A stretch of DNA of 64,000 bases from Pseudooceanicola onchidii (lineage in GTDB: Bacteria; Pseudomonadota; Alphaproteobacteria; Rhodobacterales; Rhodobacteraceae): NCBI RefSeq assembly GCF_004959925.1, contig NZ_SPUW01000003.1:620001-684000 (forward strand), written 5' to 3'. The position numbers and the translations under genes are program-made. The notes beneath the pieces were generated by a model, which had not been told where the DNA came from, made no database searches, and was given only the letters and a program-made list of their open reading frames with translations. This document shows positions 15,746-26,671 of this stretch, piece after piece (positions within the stretch are counted from its first letter, which is position 1; the number at the start of each line of letters is the position of its first letter).

Positions 15746-16626
15746 TGGCGTTTCACGACGGACTGCGCGCCCATCTGGCCACCGGCACGACCCATGTGGC
15801 CCACGCCTGGGCGATCACGCGCGGCGATGGCGTGGTGCTGGGGTTCACCGACCATGACCGGGATCTGGAGTTTCAGAACATCCGGTTTCGCGCGGACAGC
15901 GGGCTCTCGGCGCTGGCGCTGCAACAGGGAACGGGGCTGGCCGTCGACAACTCAGAGGCGATCGGCGCGCTGAGCGATGCGGCCATTCGCGAGGGCGATA
16001 TCGATGCCGGGCGCTATGATGGGGCCGAGGTGCGCTGTTGGCTGGTGAACTGGCAGGCGGTCGACCAGCACCAGCTGATCTTTCGCGGAACGATCGGTGA
16101 GATACGGCGCGCGGGCGGGGCCTTCACGGCCGAACTGCGTGGATTGGCCGAGGCGCTGAACCAGCCCACGGGCCGGGTTTATCAGAAACCATGCGGTGCC
16201 GTATTGGGGGATGCGGCCTGCGGGTTTGACCTGTCGGCGCCGGGCTACGCGGTCGAGGTGCCGGTGATTTCCGTGGTGGGCGCGCGGGTTACGGTCGAGG
16301 CTCTGCCGGATCACGAACCCGATTGGTTCACACGTGGCAGATTGTCCGTTCTGGGTGGCGCGGCCATGGGGTTGTCGGGCACGATCAAGCGCGATGTGAC
16401 AGACGGGGGCGTACGGAATTTCGACCTCTGGCAGTCGATCCGCGCCCCGCTGGCCCCCGGTGATCTGATCCGGATCGAGGCGGGCTGTGACAAGCGGATG
16501 GACACCTGTCGCTACAAGTTCAACAACCTGTTGAATTTCCGTGGCTTTCCCGACATCCCCGGCGAAGACTGGCTCAAGGCCGTGCCTTCGACCGCCGGGC
16601 AGAGCACGGGGGGCAGCCGCCGATGA
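15745..16626 (+). CDS. orfg13: GTA g13, baseplate hub protein
   Basis: A DUF2163 / BR0599-type protein, 293 residues, at the centre of the GTA baseplate. FTDHDRDL near residue 34 is the family hallmark. Four cysteines near the C-terminal half (CGAVLGDAACGF and GCDKRMDTCRYKFNN) look like a metal or iron-sulfur site, which would agree with what I recall of the solved GTA baseplate, though that memory is not firm. It overlaps g14 by four bases. Confidence 0.9.
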   Translation: MAFHDGLRAHLATGTTHVAHAWAITRGDGVVLGFTDHDRDLEFQNIRFRADSGLSALALQQGTGLAVDNSEAIGALSDAAIREGDIDAGRYDGAEVRCWLVNWQAVDQHQLIFRGTIGEIRRAGGAFTAELRGLAEALNQPTGRVYQKPCGAVLGDAACGFDLSAPGYAVEVPVISVVGARVTVEALPDHEPDWFTRGRLSVLGGAAMGLSGTIKRDVTDGGVRNFDLWQSIRAPLAPGDLIRIEAGCDKRMDTCRYKFNNLLNFRGFPDIPGEDWLKAVPSTAGQSTGGSRR

Positions 16627-17060
16627 CCCCCGAAACATCCCCAGTTCAGGCCGCCCGCGCGTGGATCGGCACGCCCTACCTGCATCAGGCCTCGCACCAG
16701 GGGGTGGGCACGGATTGCCTGGGCCTGATCCGCGGCGTCTGGCGCACCTGTTGCGGGGCGGAGCCTGAACCGATTCCGGCCTATTCGCGCGACTGGTCCG
16801 AACCCTCGGGGGAAGAGGCGCTGTGGCAGGCGGCCCTGCGCCACCTGGTTCCCGCGACGGATCCCGCGCCGGGGCAGGTGGTTCTGTTCCGCATGCGTGA
16901 CCGGGGTGTCGCCAAGCATCTGGGCGTGCTGGGAAATATCGGTGCGCACCCCACCTTCATCCACGCCTATTCCGGCCATGCGGTCGTTGAAAGCGCGCTG
17001 ACCGCCCCCTGGGCGCGGCGCGTCGTGGCGCGGTTCACCTTTCCCGTGACGGAGACCTGA
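16623..17060 (+). CDS. orfg14: GTA g14, NlpC/P60 cell wall peptidase
   Basis: A 145-residue NlpC/P60 hydrolase carried on the tail tip, expected to cut peptide links in the recipient's peptidoglycan. The catalytic Cys32 is in GTDCLGLIRG; His99 in AKHLGVL and His114 in FIHAY fit the rest of the triad. It has no signal peptide, as expected for a particle component. Its start overlaps the g13 stop (ATGA). Confidence 0.93.
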   Translation: MTPETSPVQAARAWIGTPYLHQASHQGVGTDCLGLIRGVWRTCCGAEPEPIPAYSRDWSEPSGEEALWQAALRHLVPATDPAPGQVVLFRMRDRGVAKHLGVLGNIGAHPTFIHAYSGHAVVESALTAPWARRVVARFTFPVTET

Positions 17061-17063
17061 TCC

Positions 17064-20000
17064 ATGGCAACGCTTGTTCTTTCCGCCGCCGGAGCGGCCA
17101 TCGGCGGGTCGCTTGGCGGCACGGTCCTGGGGCTCAGCTCGGTGGTTGCGGGGCGGTTCGTCGGCGCGGTGGTGGGCCGGGCCCTCGACCAGCGGATCAT
17201 GGGGCAGGGGTCCGACCCGGTTGAGACCGGCCGCGTCGACCGCCTGCGCTTCATGGGCGCGGGCGAAGGCGATCCGGTGGCGCGGGTGCACGGGCGGATC
17301 CGCGTGGCCGGGCAGGTCATCTGGGCCACGCAGTTCGAAGAGGTCGTCACGACCTCGGGCGGGGGCAAGGGCGCGCCGCGTCAACCGGTGCGGCGCGACT
17401 ATTCCTACCGGGTCAGCGTTGCGATCGCGCTGTGCGAGGGCGAGATTTCGGGCGTTGGTCGCATCTGGGCCGATGGCACCGAAATCGCGTCGGCCGACCT
17501 GTCGCTGCGGGTCTACACCGGGTCCGACGCCCAGCTGCCCGACCCCAAGATGGAGGCGGTCGAGGGCGCAGTCGCCGTGCCCGCCTATCGCGGCACGGCC
17601 TATGTGGTGATCGAGGATCTGGACCTCTCGGCCTATGGCAACCGACTGCCGCAGTTCGGGTTCGAGGTGATACGCCCGGCTCCCGCCGACATCGCCCCCG
17701 ACGATCCCGCCCGCGCCATCCGCGCCGTGGCGATGATGCCCGGATCGGGTGAATACGCGCTGGCGGTCACGCCGGTGACCTTCGATCACGGCGCGGGGCG
17801 GGTGGAGGCGGCGAATGTCAGCTCCCCCTCCGGGCAGGCTGATTTCCCGACTGCGCTGGACCAGATGGAGGCGTCTCTGCCCGGCTGCGATCATGTCTCG
17901 CTGATCGTCAGCTGGTTCGGGGATGACCTGCGGTGTGGCGCGTGCACGATCCGTCCGGGGGTGGAGCTGCGGGACCGCGACGGGGCGGCGATGCCCTGGA
18001 CGGTCTCCGGTGTCCCGCGGGCCGCGGCGATGCAGATCGCGCAGAAGGACGGTCGCCCGATCTATGGCGGCACGCCCTGCGATGTCTCGGTGATCGAGGC
18101 GCTGCGCGAGATGGCAGGCCGGGGTCAGAAGGTGATGTATTACCCGTTCATCCTGATGCTGCAGGGGGCCGGAAATGACCTGCCTGACCCTTACGGCGGC
18201 GATGACGGCCAGCCCGTTCTGCCATGGCGGGGGCGGATCACCGCGTCGCTGGCCCATGGCGTGGCGGGCAGCCCGGACGGGACGGCGGCAACCACGGCAG
18301 AGGTCGCGGCGTTCTTTGGCACCGTAAGCGCCACGGATTTTACCGTGGGCCCTGGCACGGTCAGCTACACCGGCCCGGCGGAGTGGACGTATAGACGGTT
18401 CGTTCTGCATCAGGCCGCGCTCTGTGCCGCCGCAGGCGGTGTCGATGCGTTCTGCATCGGGTCGGAAATGGTCGGCCTGACCCGCATCCGCGATGATCAG
18501 GGCTTTCCGGCGGTGGCGCAGCTGATCGCGCTGGCGGCTGAGGTGCGGGCGCTGCTGCCCGAGGCAAAGATCGGCTATGCGGCGGACTGGACGGAATATT
18601 CCGGCTATCAGCGCGACGGGGATCTCTATTTCCCGCTCGACCCGCTTTGGGCCGATCCAAACATCGATTTCGTGGGGATCGACAATTACCTGCCCCTGTC
18701 GGACTGGCGCGAGGGCGAGGATCACGCGGATGCCCACTGGGGCGCGGTGCATGACCTTGGCTACCTCAAGGCCAATATCGAGGGCGGCGAGCTTTACGAC
18801 TGGTATTATCATTCGGACGCGGCCCGGGCGGCGCAGATCCGCACGCCGATCACGGATGGCGAGGGCGAGCCCTGGGTCTGGCGGGTGAAGGACATCCGCA
18901 ACTGGTGGCAGAACCGTCATTACGAACGCATCGGCGGGGTCCGCGCGCTGGAGCCGACGGCGTGGGAGGCGCAGTCGAAACCGGTCTGGTTCACCGAGCT
19001 GGGCTGCGCGGCCATCGACAAGGGAACGAACCAGCCGAACAAGTTCCTCGACCCGAAATCGTCGGAATCCGCGCTGCCGTATTTCTCGACCGGGCGGCGG
19101 GATGACGTGATCGCCATGCAGTACCTGCGGGCGATGCTGTCCTATTGGGGTGATCCGGCCATGAACCCCGTCTCGGCCGTCTATGACGCGCCCATGATCG
19201 ACATGGACCGTGCCCATGTCTGGGCCTGGGACGCGCGCCCTTTCCCTTGGTTTCCGAACGCCCGCGACCAGTGGGGCGACGGGGAAAATTACGCGCGGGG
19301 GCATTGGATCACCGGCCGCGCCTCAGCCCGGTCGCTGGCCGGCGTCGTGGCCGAGATCTGTGCGCGCGCCGGGGTTGCGGCTTATGATGTCAGCGGCTTG
19401 CACGGTGTGGTCTGGGGGTATGAGGAACCGCAGGGCACCGGGCGCGCGGCGCTGCAGCCACTGATGCTGCGCTATGGGTTTGACGCGGTGGACCGCGAGG
19501 GTGTGCTGCAGTTTGTCATGCGCGACGGTCGCGTGGATGCGGTGGTCGACGCCGGATCGGTCTGCATCACGCCCGAGACGGAGGGCGCGGTCGAAGAGCA
19601 CCGCGCCAGCGAGGCCGAGATGGCGGGCCGGGTCCGTCTGCGGTTCATCGAAGCGGAGGCGAATTTCGAAACCATCGCCGAGGAAGCCGTCCTTCCGCGC
19701 GAGGACAGCAATGTCGTCGCGGCGCAGGAGCTGCCGCTTGTCCTGCTGCGCGGCGAGGGGCGGCAGGTGGTGGAACGCTGGCTGGCCGAGGCGTCGGCGG
19801 CGCGGGACACGTTGCGTTGCGTGCTGCCGCCGTCGCGCATGGATCTGGGCGCGGGGGATGTTGTGCGGATTACCGGAACGAGCGATCTCTATCGTGTCGA
19901 CCGGATCGAGCGGGGCGCGGGCCAGTTGATCGAGGCCGTACGGATCGAGGCCGAGGCCTATCGCCCGGTCGACCTGGTCGAGGCCAAGGCGCGGGTCGAG

Positions 20001-20942
20001 GCCTTCGTGCCGCCCGTTCCGGTCTTCCCGCTGTTTCTGGACCTGCCGCTGATGCGCGGGGACGAGGTGCCCCATGCACCGCATGTCGCGGTGACGGCCC
20101 AGCCCTGGCCCGGCACGGTGGCGGTCTATTCGGGCGATCTCGATGCCGATTACGCGCTAGATCAGGTGATCGACCGCCGGGCCGTGATTGGCGTGACGCA
20201 AGCGCCGCTCTCTGCCGCGCCCATGGGCCGGATCGACCGGGGGGAACCTCTGGCCCTGCGCCTGACCAGCGGCAGCCTCACCTCGGTCACCGAAGCGGCG
20301 CTGCTGGCGGGCCGGAACCTGATGGCCATAGGCGACGGCACGCCCGAGGGATGGGAGCTGCTGCAGTTCCGCGATGCCGTGCCTGCGGGCGATGGCGTCT
20401 GGCTGATCTCGCACCGGCTGCGGGGGCAGCTGGGCACGGATGCGACCATGCCTGCGGTCTGGCCCGCCGGATCCTACGTGGTGCTGATGGACGGCGCGCC
20501 GACGCAGCTTGGGCTGACGGCGGCGCAGCGCGGGCTGGCGCGGCACTATCGCATCGGGCCCGCGCGGCGCGACTATGCCGACGGATCCTATCGCCACGCG
20601 GTGCACGCCTTTCCAGGCCTCGGGCTGCGGCCGCTGTCGCCGGTGCACCTGCGCGTCACGCCCGAGGGGGACGATCTGCACCTGCGCTGGATTCGCCGGT
20701 CCCGGATCGCCGCCGACAGCTGGGACGGGATCGACATCCCGCTTGGCGAGGAGGCAGAGCGCTATCTTCTGCGGATCATGGAGGGCACCGCGCTGCGGCG
20801 CGAGGTCATGCTGGACACGCCCGGCTGGACCTACACCGCCGCGCAGCAGGCCGAGGACGGCGGCGCCCCTGGTCTGCGGGTCGAGGTCGCCCAGATTTCG
20901 GCCCTATACGGGGCCGGGGGGTGGACGCGGCAATGGCTCTGA
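17064..20942 (+). CDS. orfg15: GTA g15, megatron baseplate/host-recognition protein
   Basis: The largest GTA gene, 1292 residues, forming the central baseplate spike or host specificity part. The N-terminus has a small hydrophobic stretch (LVLSAAGAAIGGSLGGTVLG), a baseplate segment (VARVHGRIRVAGQVIWATQFEE), and then a TIM-barrel-like domain (about 430-740) with YAADWTEYSGYQRDGDLYF and WFTELGCAAIDKGTNQPNKF. A phage-tail-type domain follows to about 930 and then beta-rich C-terminal domains. It starts three bases after the g14 stop. It closes the cluster. Confidence 0.93.
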   Translation: MATLVLSAAGAAIGGSLGGTVLGLSSVVAGRFVGAVVGRALDQRIMGQGSDPVETGRVDRLRFMGAGEGDPVARVHGRIRVAGQVIWATQFEEVVTTSGGGKGAPRQPVRRDYSYRVSVAIALCEGEISGVGRIWADGTEIASADLSLRVYTGSDAQLPDPKMEAVEGAVAVPAYRGTAYVVIEDLDLSAYGNRLPQFGFEVIRPAPADIAPDDPARAIRAVAMMPGSGEYALAVTPVTFDHGAGRVEAANVSSPSGQADFPTALDQMEASLPGCDHVSLIVSWFGDDLRCGACTIRPGVELRDRDGAAMPWTVSGVPRAAAMQIAQKDGRPIYGGTPCDVSVIEALREMAGRGQKVMYYPFILMLQGAGNDLPDPYGGDDGQPVLPWRGRITASLAHGVAGSPDGTAATTAEVAAFFGTVSATDFTVGPGTVSYTGPAEWTYRRFVLHQAALCAAAGGVDAFCIGSEMVGLTRIRDDQGFPAVAQLIALAAEVRALLPEAKIGYAADWTEYSGYQRDGDLYFPLDPLWADPNIDFVGIDNYLPLSDWREGEDHADAHWGAVHDLGYLKANIEGGELYDWYYHSDAARAAQIRTPITDGEGEPWVWRVKDIRNWWQNRHYERIGGVRALEPTAWEAQSKPVWFTELGCAAIDKGTNQPNKFLDPKSSESALPYFSTGRRDDVIAMQYLRAMLSYWGDPAMNPVSAVYDAPMIDMDRAHVWAWDARPFPWFPNARDQWGDGENYARGHWITGRASARSLAGVVAEICARAGVAAYDVSGLHGVVWGYEEPQGTGRAALQPLMLRYGFDAVDREGVLQFVMRDGRVDAVVDAGSVCITPETEGAVEEHRASEAEMAGRVRLRFIEAEANFETIAEEAVLPREDSNVVAAQELPLVLLRGEGRQVVERWLAEASAARDTLRCVLPPSRMDLGAGDVVRITGTSDLYRVDRIERGAGQLIEAVRIEAEAYRPVDLVEAKARVEAFVPPVPVFPLFLDLPLMRGDEVPHAPHVAVTAQPWPGTVAVYSGDLDADYALDQVIDRRAVIGVTQAPLSAAPMGRIDRGEPLALRLTSGSLTSVTEAALLAGRNLMAIGDGTPEGWELLQFRDAVPAGDGVWLISHRLRGQLGTDATMPAVWPAGSYVVLMDGAPTQLGLTAAQRGLARHYRIGPARRDYADGSYRHAVHAFPGLGLRPLSPVHLRVTPEGDDLHLRWIRRSRIAADSWDGIDIPLGEEAERYLLRIMEGTALRREVMLDTPGWTYTAAQQAEDGGAPGLRVEVAQISALYGAGGWTRQWL

Positions 20943-21034
20943 CCTATTCCGATCCGAAATCAACCAGATCACGTCATTGCGTTTGGGGTGGGACCCCCTA
21001 TCTGCTAGGCTGACGGAAACGGAAAGGATCCCCG

Positions 21035-21838
21035 ATGGCCAAGACCCAACCCCGCGTGGCCCAGGTAGACCCGGTCTGGGAACGGATGACGCAGGAAGCC
21101 GAACAGGCGATCCGCGACGAACCGCTGCTGGGCGGCCAGATCCATTCGGCGCTGCTGCATCACCCGTCGATCGAGAACGCGCTGGCCTATCGCGTCGCGA
21201 TGAAACTGTCGAATTCCGAGATGTCCGAACAGCTTCTGCGCGAGATCTGCGACGAGGCCTATGCCGCCGACCCGACGCTGGCCAATGCCGCGCGTGCCGA
21301 TATCGTGGCCACCTTCGAACGCGACCCGGCCTGCCACCGGTTTCTGCAGCCGCTGCTCTATTTCAAGGGGTTCCAGGCGGTTCAGGCCTATCGCGTGGCG
21401 CATTGGCTGTGGACCGAAGGGCGCCGCGACCTGGCGTATTTCTTCCAGATGCGCAGCTCCGAGGTGTTCGGCATCGACATCCACCCGGCGGCCCGGATCG
21501 GGCAGGGGATCATGATCGACCACGCCCATTCCATCGTCATCGGCGAGACGGCGGTGGTCGGCAACAACGTGTCGATGCTGCATTCGGTGACCCTGGGCGG
21601 GACCGGCAAGGAAGATGACGACCGCCACCCCAAGATCGGTGACGGCGTGCTGATCGGCGCGGGCGCCAAGGTGCTGGGCAACATCCGCATCGGCCATTGT
21701 TCGCGGATAGCGGCCGGGTCCGTGGTGCTCCACGATGTGGAGCCCTGCAAGACGGTCGCCGGTGTGCCTGCCAAGGTCGTGGGCGAGGCCGGCTGCGATC
21801 AGCCCGCGATGTCGATGAACCACCTGTTCGGGGGGTAA
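21035..21838 (+). CDS. cysE: Serine O-acetyltransferase
   Basis: A 267-residue enzyme that makes O-acetylserine from serine and acetyl-CoA, the first step of cysteine synthesis. The helical N-terminal domain is followed by the left-handed beta-helix of hexapeptide repeats: FGIDIHPAARIGQGIMIDHA, VSMLHSVTLGG and IAAGSVVLHDVEP. Catalytic His residues lie in IDHAHS. GGAAAGGATC precedes the ATG. The position right after GTA g15 is, as I recall, shared with R. capsulatus. A possible own promoter is in the 92-base gap but is weak. Confidence 0.95.
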   Translation: MAKTQPRVAQVDPVWERMTQEAEQAIRDEPLLGGQIHSALLHHPSIENALAYRVAMKLSNSEMSEQLLREICDEAYAADPTLANAARADIVATFERDPACHRFLQPLLYFKGFQAVQAYRVAHWLWTEGRRDLAYFFQMRSSEVFGIDIHPAARIGQGIMIDHAHSIVIGETAVVGNNVSMLHSVTLGGTGKEDDDRHPKIGDGVLIGAGAKVLGNIRIGHCSRIAAGSVVLHDVEPCKTVAGVPAKVVGEAGCDQPAMSMNHLFGG

Positions 21839-21850
21839 TACGGTCGCGGC

Positions 21851-21877
21851 GGTGCGTGCAGAGCACGCACCCTACGG
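21851..21877 (+). repeat. Hairpin with CTACGG tail (copy 1)
   Basis: GGTGCGTGC (21851-21859) pairs with GCACGCACC (21863-21871), followed by CTACGG. A similar unit lies at 41052-41075, so this is a dispersed repeat and not only part of the cysE 3' end. Confidence 0.6.
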
Positions 21878-21893
21878 CATGTGGTGAGATTTG

Positions 21894-21920
21894 AAAGGCG
21901 GCCTTGGGGTCGCCTTTTTT
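21894..21920 (+). terminator. Intrinsic terminator of cysE
   Basis: AAAGGCGGCC (21894-21903) pairs with GGTCGCCTTT (21908-21917) through a TTGG loop with one wobble pair, ending in six T. Confidence 0.85.
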
Positions 21921-22024
21921 GTGAGCGATATTTGGGGCGCTGCAGGTTCCAGCGTCGCTAGCCAGGTTTTTTCGACCTATTGCGACACGTCGTGGATCGT
22001 TTGCAAATGTCTGGGAGGTGGTCC

Positions 22025-22885
22025 TTGGTTCTTTACGTTGCTCTCGCAATTTTCGGTTTGGGGCTTCTCGCGGCCTTGCTCAGGGGCAGGACCAGCCGAG
22101 GCAAGGGGGGCGACGCGGAGCGGCGCGCATCCCGGCTTGACGACCACCGTCGCGAAGCCGAACGCCTGATGCTGCGTGGCGCGATTTTCGCGGTCACGGC
22201 TGAGGATCGGGTGGATGGATACGAGCTAACAGAACTTGGTGCTGTCAGTTGTGACGCGTCTGAGCGCGGGCGGGCCGAGTCGATTTTGGCGGTCCGGGCG
22301 GCGCGGACTTTCGTGCAGGCCAACGTGTTGTGCAACCTAACCCGAAAGACGCAGAAAACGCGGTATCAGGCAGGGACCGGCCCGCGCGGGAACCCCTATT
22401 ACAAGACCCGGACCCGCACCGTGTGGGAGGCCACGGCCTGCGAAGCGACGCCTGTGGTCGCCGCACCCGTTAGACGCCGCCGTTGGCGTCGGCCGCGCGT
22501 GATCGTGGACGGGTCGAACGTGGCGCATTGGGGGGCGGACACCTGCCCCAGTTTGAAATCCGTGTCGGCGGTGATCGCCATCCTCAAAGACGAGGGTTTG
22601 AAACCGCTCGTCGTGTTCGATGCGAGCATCGGGTACAAGGTGGGCACGCGCTATCTCGGTGCTGCTGAACTCCGATCGCGACTTGGCGGGCGGCCCCGTG
22701 TCGAAGTTGTCGCAAAGGGCGTGAATGCGGATGTCCGCATTATCGAAGCGGCTGCCAAATTGGACGCTGATATCGTGTCGAACGATCTGTTCAGAGACAG
22801 TCGTGCCGCGCGCAATCTGCGAAAAAGGCGGGGGTTCTTCGTCCCCGAATTCAACCATGCCGAGGTACTTGCTGCGCGCAGGTAG
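22025..22885 (+). CDS. Membrane-anchored NYN / Zc3h12a-like ribonuclease
   Basis: A protein of about 286 residues with one N-terminal membrane helix (VLYVALAIFGLGLLAALL), a charged linker, an uncharacterised middle region, and a C-terminal PIN-like NYN domain of the Zc3h12a (regnase) type: VIVDGSNVAHW, PLVVFDASIGYKVG, VNADVRIIEAAAKLDADIVSNDLFRD. The acidic residues of these motifs would bind the metal. The TTG at 22025 is chosen because GGAGGTGGTC, almost a full anti-SD match, lies six bases upstream; ATG 22007 has no ribosome site. Codon use is less GC-biased than its neighbours. Role unknown; RNA degradation at the membrane is inference. Confidence 0.75.
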   Translation: MVLYVALAIFGLGLLAALLRGRTSRGKGGDAERRASRLDDHRREAERLMLRGAIFAVTAEDRVDGYELTELGAVSCDASERGRAESILAVRAARTFVQANVLCNLTRKTQKTRYQAGTGPRGNPYYKTRTRTVWEATACEATPVVAAPVRRRRWRRPRVIVDGSNVAHWGADTCPSLKSVSAVIAILKDEGLKPLVVFDASIGYKVGTRYLGAAELRSRLGGRPRVEVVAKGVNADVRIIEAAAKLDADIVSNDLFRDSRAARNLRKRRGFFVPEFNHAEVLAARR

Positions 22886-22907
22886 AGTCGGTGGCCAAGC
22901 CAACAAA

Positions 22908-22931
22908 AAACGCGCCCCGTAAGGCGCGTTT
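22908..22931. terminator. Bidirectional terminator between the NYN and cyclophilin genes
   Basis: AAACGCGCC (22908-22916) pairs perfectly with GGCGCGTTT (22923-22931). A and T tracts lie on both sides, and the flanking genes converge here. Confidence 0.8.
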
Positions 22932-22954
22932 CTTGGTCTGTCGCATGGCAGCGA

Positions 22955-24014
<1,060 letters not shown>

Positions 24015-24273
24015 GGGTGCCTCCGTTTCGTGTTCGGGGGTTGGTGTAAGCGGGGTTGGCGCAAAATGGAAGTGTCGGCGCGTCAAGAGGGGGTGAGGAG
24101 GTGGGGTCCCCGGACCGCCCTTCGGGCCTGTCGCACCGGATGTCATGCCAATGTCGTGCCGGTCGGTGCATTGTTTCGCGGCATGCGCGCGGTAACGCTA
24201 TCAGTGTTGACGCCCCATGCTGCGCGCGCAACAAGGCGCGGGACTTGGAACGGCACAGGGGTGAGGGCAGGCT

Positions 24274-25470
24274 ATGGGCTGGAAAACCATTGACGACATG
24301 GATCTTTCGGGCAAGCGCGTGCTGCTGCGCGTCGACATCAACGTGCCCGTCGAAAAGGGCCGGGTGACCGACGCGACGCGGATCGAACGGATCGTGCCCA
24401 CGGTCGAGGATATCCTGGCCAAGGGCGGCACCCCGATCCTGGTGGCGCACTTCGGGCGGCCCAAGGGCAAGGTCGTGCTGGACATGTCGCTGCGCCAGGT
24501 GTTGCCGGTCCTGCGCGAGAAGCTGGGCCATCCGGTGGCCTTCATCGAAACGCTCGAGGCCGCCGAACGCCATACCGAGGAACAGGACACCGCCGAGGTG
24601 ATGCTGCTGGAGAACATCCGCTTTCACCCCGGCGAGGAAAAGAACGACCCGGAGTTCGCGCGTCGGCTCGCCGGTCTGGCGGATGTCTATTGCAACGACG
24701 CTTTCAGCGCGGCGCACCGGGCGCATGCCTCGACCGAAGGCGTGGCGCATCACCTGCCGTCCTGCGCGGGTCGCCTGATGCAGGCCGAGCTTGAGGCGCT
24801 GGAGGCCGCGCTTGGCCAGCCGCAGCGGCCCGTGGTGGCCGTGGTGGGCGGCGCCAAGGTGTCGACCAAGCTGGACCTGCTGGGCAATCTGGTGGCCAAG
24901 GTCGATCACCTGGTGATCGGCGGCGGCATGGCGAACACCTTTCTTGCCGCGCAGGGCATCGATGTGGGCAAGTCGCTGTGCGAACACGACCTGGCCGACA
25001 CCGCGCGCGCGATCCTGGACAAGGCCCAGGCGGCGGGCTGCGAGATCGTGCTGCCCGAGGACGTCGTCGTCGCGCGCGAATTCAAGGCCGGGGCCGAGAA
25101 CGAGGTCGTCGCGGCTGATGCCTGCCCCGAGGATGCGATGATCCTGGACGCGGGGCCGCGGGCCGTCGCGAAGATCGACGCGGTGCTGAGCGGGGCGAAG
25201 ACGCTGATCTGGAACGGGCCGCTTGGCGCGTTCGAAATCCCGCCCTTCGACACCGCCACCAACGCCGCCGCCGCCCGGGCCGCCGCGCTGACGCAGGCGG
25301 GGCAGCTGATCTCGGTCGCGGGGGGCGGTGACACGGTCGCGGCGCTGAACGGCGCGGGCGCGGCCGAGACGTTCACCTATATCTCCACCGCCGGGGGCGC
25401 GTTTCTTGAATGGATGGAAGGCAAGGATCTGCCCGGGGTTGCGGCGCTGGCGCAGTCGGCGGCCGCTTGA
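24274..25470 (+). CDS. pgk: Phosphoglycerate kinase
   Basis: A 398-residue glycolytic kinase that transfers phosphate from 1,3-bisphosphoglycerate to ADP. The N-terminal substrate site ([19 protein letters not shown]), the hinge region ([20 protein letters not shown]) and the C-terminal nucleotide site ([26 protein letters not shown]) are intact. Length is standard. A GTGAGGG ribosome site lies upstream. The fructose-bisphosphate aldolase gene follows 103 bases later, a glycolytic pair. Confidence 0.97.
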   Translation: MGWKTIDDMDLSGKRVLLRVDINVPVEKGRVTDATRIERIVPTVEDILAKGGTPILVAHFGRPKGKVVLDMSLRQVLPVLREKLGHPVAFIETLEAAERHTEEQDTAEVMLLENIRFHPGEEKNDPEFARRLAGLADVYCNDAFSAAHRAHASTEGVAHHLPSCAGRLMQAELEALEAALGQPQRPVVAVVGGAKVSTKLDLLGNLVAKVDHLVIGGGMANTFLAAQGIDVGKSLCEHDLADTARAILDKAQAAGCEIVLPEDVVVAREFKAGAENEVVAADACPEDAMILDAGPRAVAKIDAVLSGAKTLIWNGPLGAFEIPPFDTATNAAAARAAALTQAGQLISVAGGGDTVAALNGAGAAETFTYISTAGGAFLEWMEGKDLPGVAALAQSAAA

Positions 25471-25573
25471 CGACATCGAAACAACCGCTTCGGGCTGGCG
25501 CTGCGCAGGGTGCGCGGCCTAGTCTCGGGGCAAAGGGGCCGTGCGCCCGATCACAGGACGAAGGACGGACATC

Positions 25574-26467
25574 ATGAGCAAGGATCAGCAGACGGCGCAG
25601 ATCGCCGAGGGCCAGGGCTTCATCGCGGCGCTGGATCAGTCGGGCGGCTCGACCCCCAAGGCGCTGAAACTCTACGGGATCGAGGAAGACGCCTATGCGA
25701 GCGACGCCGAGATGTTCGGACTGATCCATGAGATGCGCGCGCGGATCATCAAGTCGCCCGCCTTTACCGGCGACAAGGTCGTGGGCGCGATCCTGTTCGA
25801 GCGCACCATGGACGGCGACATCGACGGCATCCCGACGGCGCAATACCTGTGGGACAAGCGGCAGGTCGTGCCCTTCCTCAAGGTCGACAAGGGGTTGGCG
25901 GACGAAGAGGGCGGCGTGCAGGTAATGAAGCCGATGCCCGATCTGGACGCGCTGCTGGAAAAGGCCGTGTCCAAGGGGATCTTCGGCACCAAGATGCGGT
26001 CGGTGATCTCTGCCGCCGCGCCCGAGGGTATCGCGGCCGTGGTGGCGCAGCAGTTCGAGGTGGGCAAGCAGATCCTGGGCCATGGGCTGGTGCCGATCAT
26101 CGAGCCCGAGGTGACGATCACGATCAAGGACAAGGCCGAGGCCGAGGACCTGCTGCGCGACGCGATCCTGGCGCAGCTGGACGCGCTGGACGACGGGCAG
26201 GACGTGATGCTGAAGCTGACGCTGCCCGAGGTCGTGAACCAGTACAAGGTGCTGGTGGACCATCCGCGCGTCATCAAGGTGGTGGCGCTGTCGGGCGGCT
26301 ATTCCCGCGAGGAGGCCAACACGCGCCTGTCCCGGCAGACCGGCATGATCGCGTCTTTCTCGCGCGCGCTAACCGAGGGCCTGTCGGCCCAGCAGTCGGA
26401 CGCCGATTTCGACGCGACGCTGGCCGCGACCATCGACGAGATCTATCAGGCATCTGTGGCTGGGTGA
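25574..26467 (+). CDS. Fructose-bisphosphate aldolase class I
   Basis: A 297-residue class I (Schiff base) aldolase of the short bacterial type. [20 protein letters not shown] near the N-terminus, FLKVDKGL (Lys103, Lys106) and VMLKLTLPE with Lys214, the probable Schiff-base lysine, are present. It joins dihydroxyacetone phosphate and glyceraldehyde 3-phosphate, or splits the product. The ATG at 25574 is preceded by GGACGG; an in-frame ATG at 25541 adds only 11 unlikely residues. It probably shares expression with pgk. Confidence 0.9.
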   Translation: MSKDQQTAQIAEGQGFIAALDQSGGSTPKALKLYGIEEDAYASDAEMFGLIHEMRARIIKSPAFTGDKVVGAILFERTMDGDIDGIPTAQYLWDKRQVVPFLKVDKGLADEEGGVQVMKPMPDLDALLEKAVSKGIFGTKMRSVISAAAPEGIAAVVAQQFEVGKQILGHGLVPIIEPEVTITIKDKAEAEDLLRDAILAQLDALDDGQDVMLKLTLPEVVNQYKVLVDHPRVIKVVALSGGYSREEANTRLSRQTGMIASFSRALTEGLSAQQSDADFDATLAATIDEIYQASVAG

Positions 26468-26479
26468 GAGGCGTCCCGG

Positions 26480-26572
26480 AAACTCTCCGGTGGAGAGTTT
26501 GAGCCTCGAACAGGCGAAGCCCCGGGTTTGGCCGGTCCGCGTAGCGGCGATTGACCCGGGGATCAATCGAGG
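26480..26572. repeat. Nested inverted repeats after the aldolase gene
   Basis: AAACTCTCC/GGAGAGTTT (26480-26488, 26492-26500) is followed by a nested set: CCTCGA/TCGAGG (26504-26509, 26567-26572), CCCCGGGT/ACCCGGGG (26520-26527, 26554-26561) and CCGC/GCGG (26537-26540, 26544-26547). The first stem may serve as terminator, but only three T residues follow it. The remaining bases up to 26671 hold no gene. Confidence 0.75.
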
Positions 26573-26671
26573 CGCGAACGGGCGGAGCCCCGGCGTCGTG
26601 CGCTGAGGCAATCGCGCGCGACCAACGAGCATCCGTGCGCCGGTCTTCACAGCCGCACCATCCGCCGTGCC

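Noticed and set aside
16512-19304. 930-residue frame on the minus strand
   Set aside because: Antisense to GTA g14 and g15; no recognisable domain.
6947-20942. Resident prophage
   Set aside because: No integrase, repressor, replication or lysis genes flank it, gene order and sizes match the GTA cluster, and cysE follows directly as I recall for R. capsulatus.
20934-21014. Short frame between GTA g15 and cysE as a Cys leader
   Set aside because: It contains only one Cys codon and starts inside g15.
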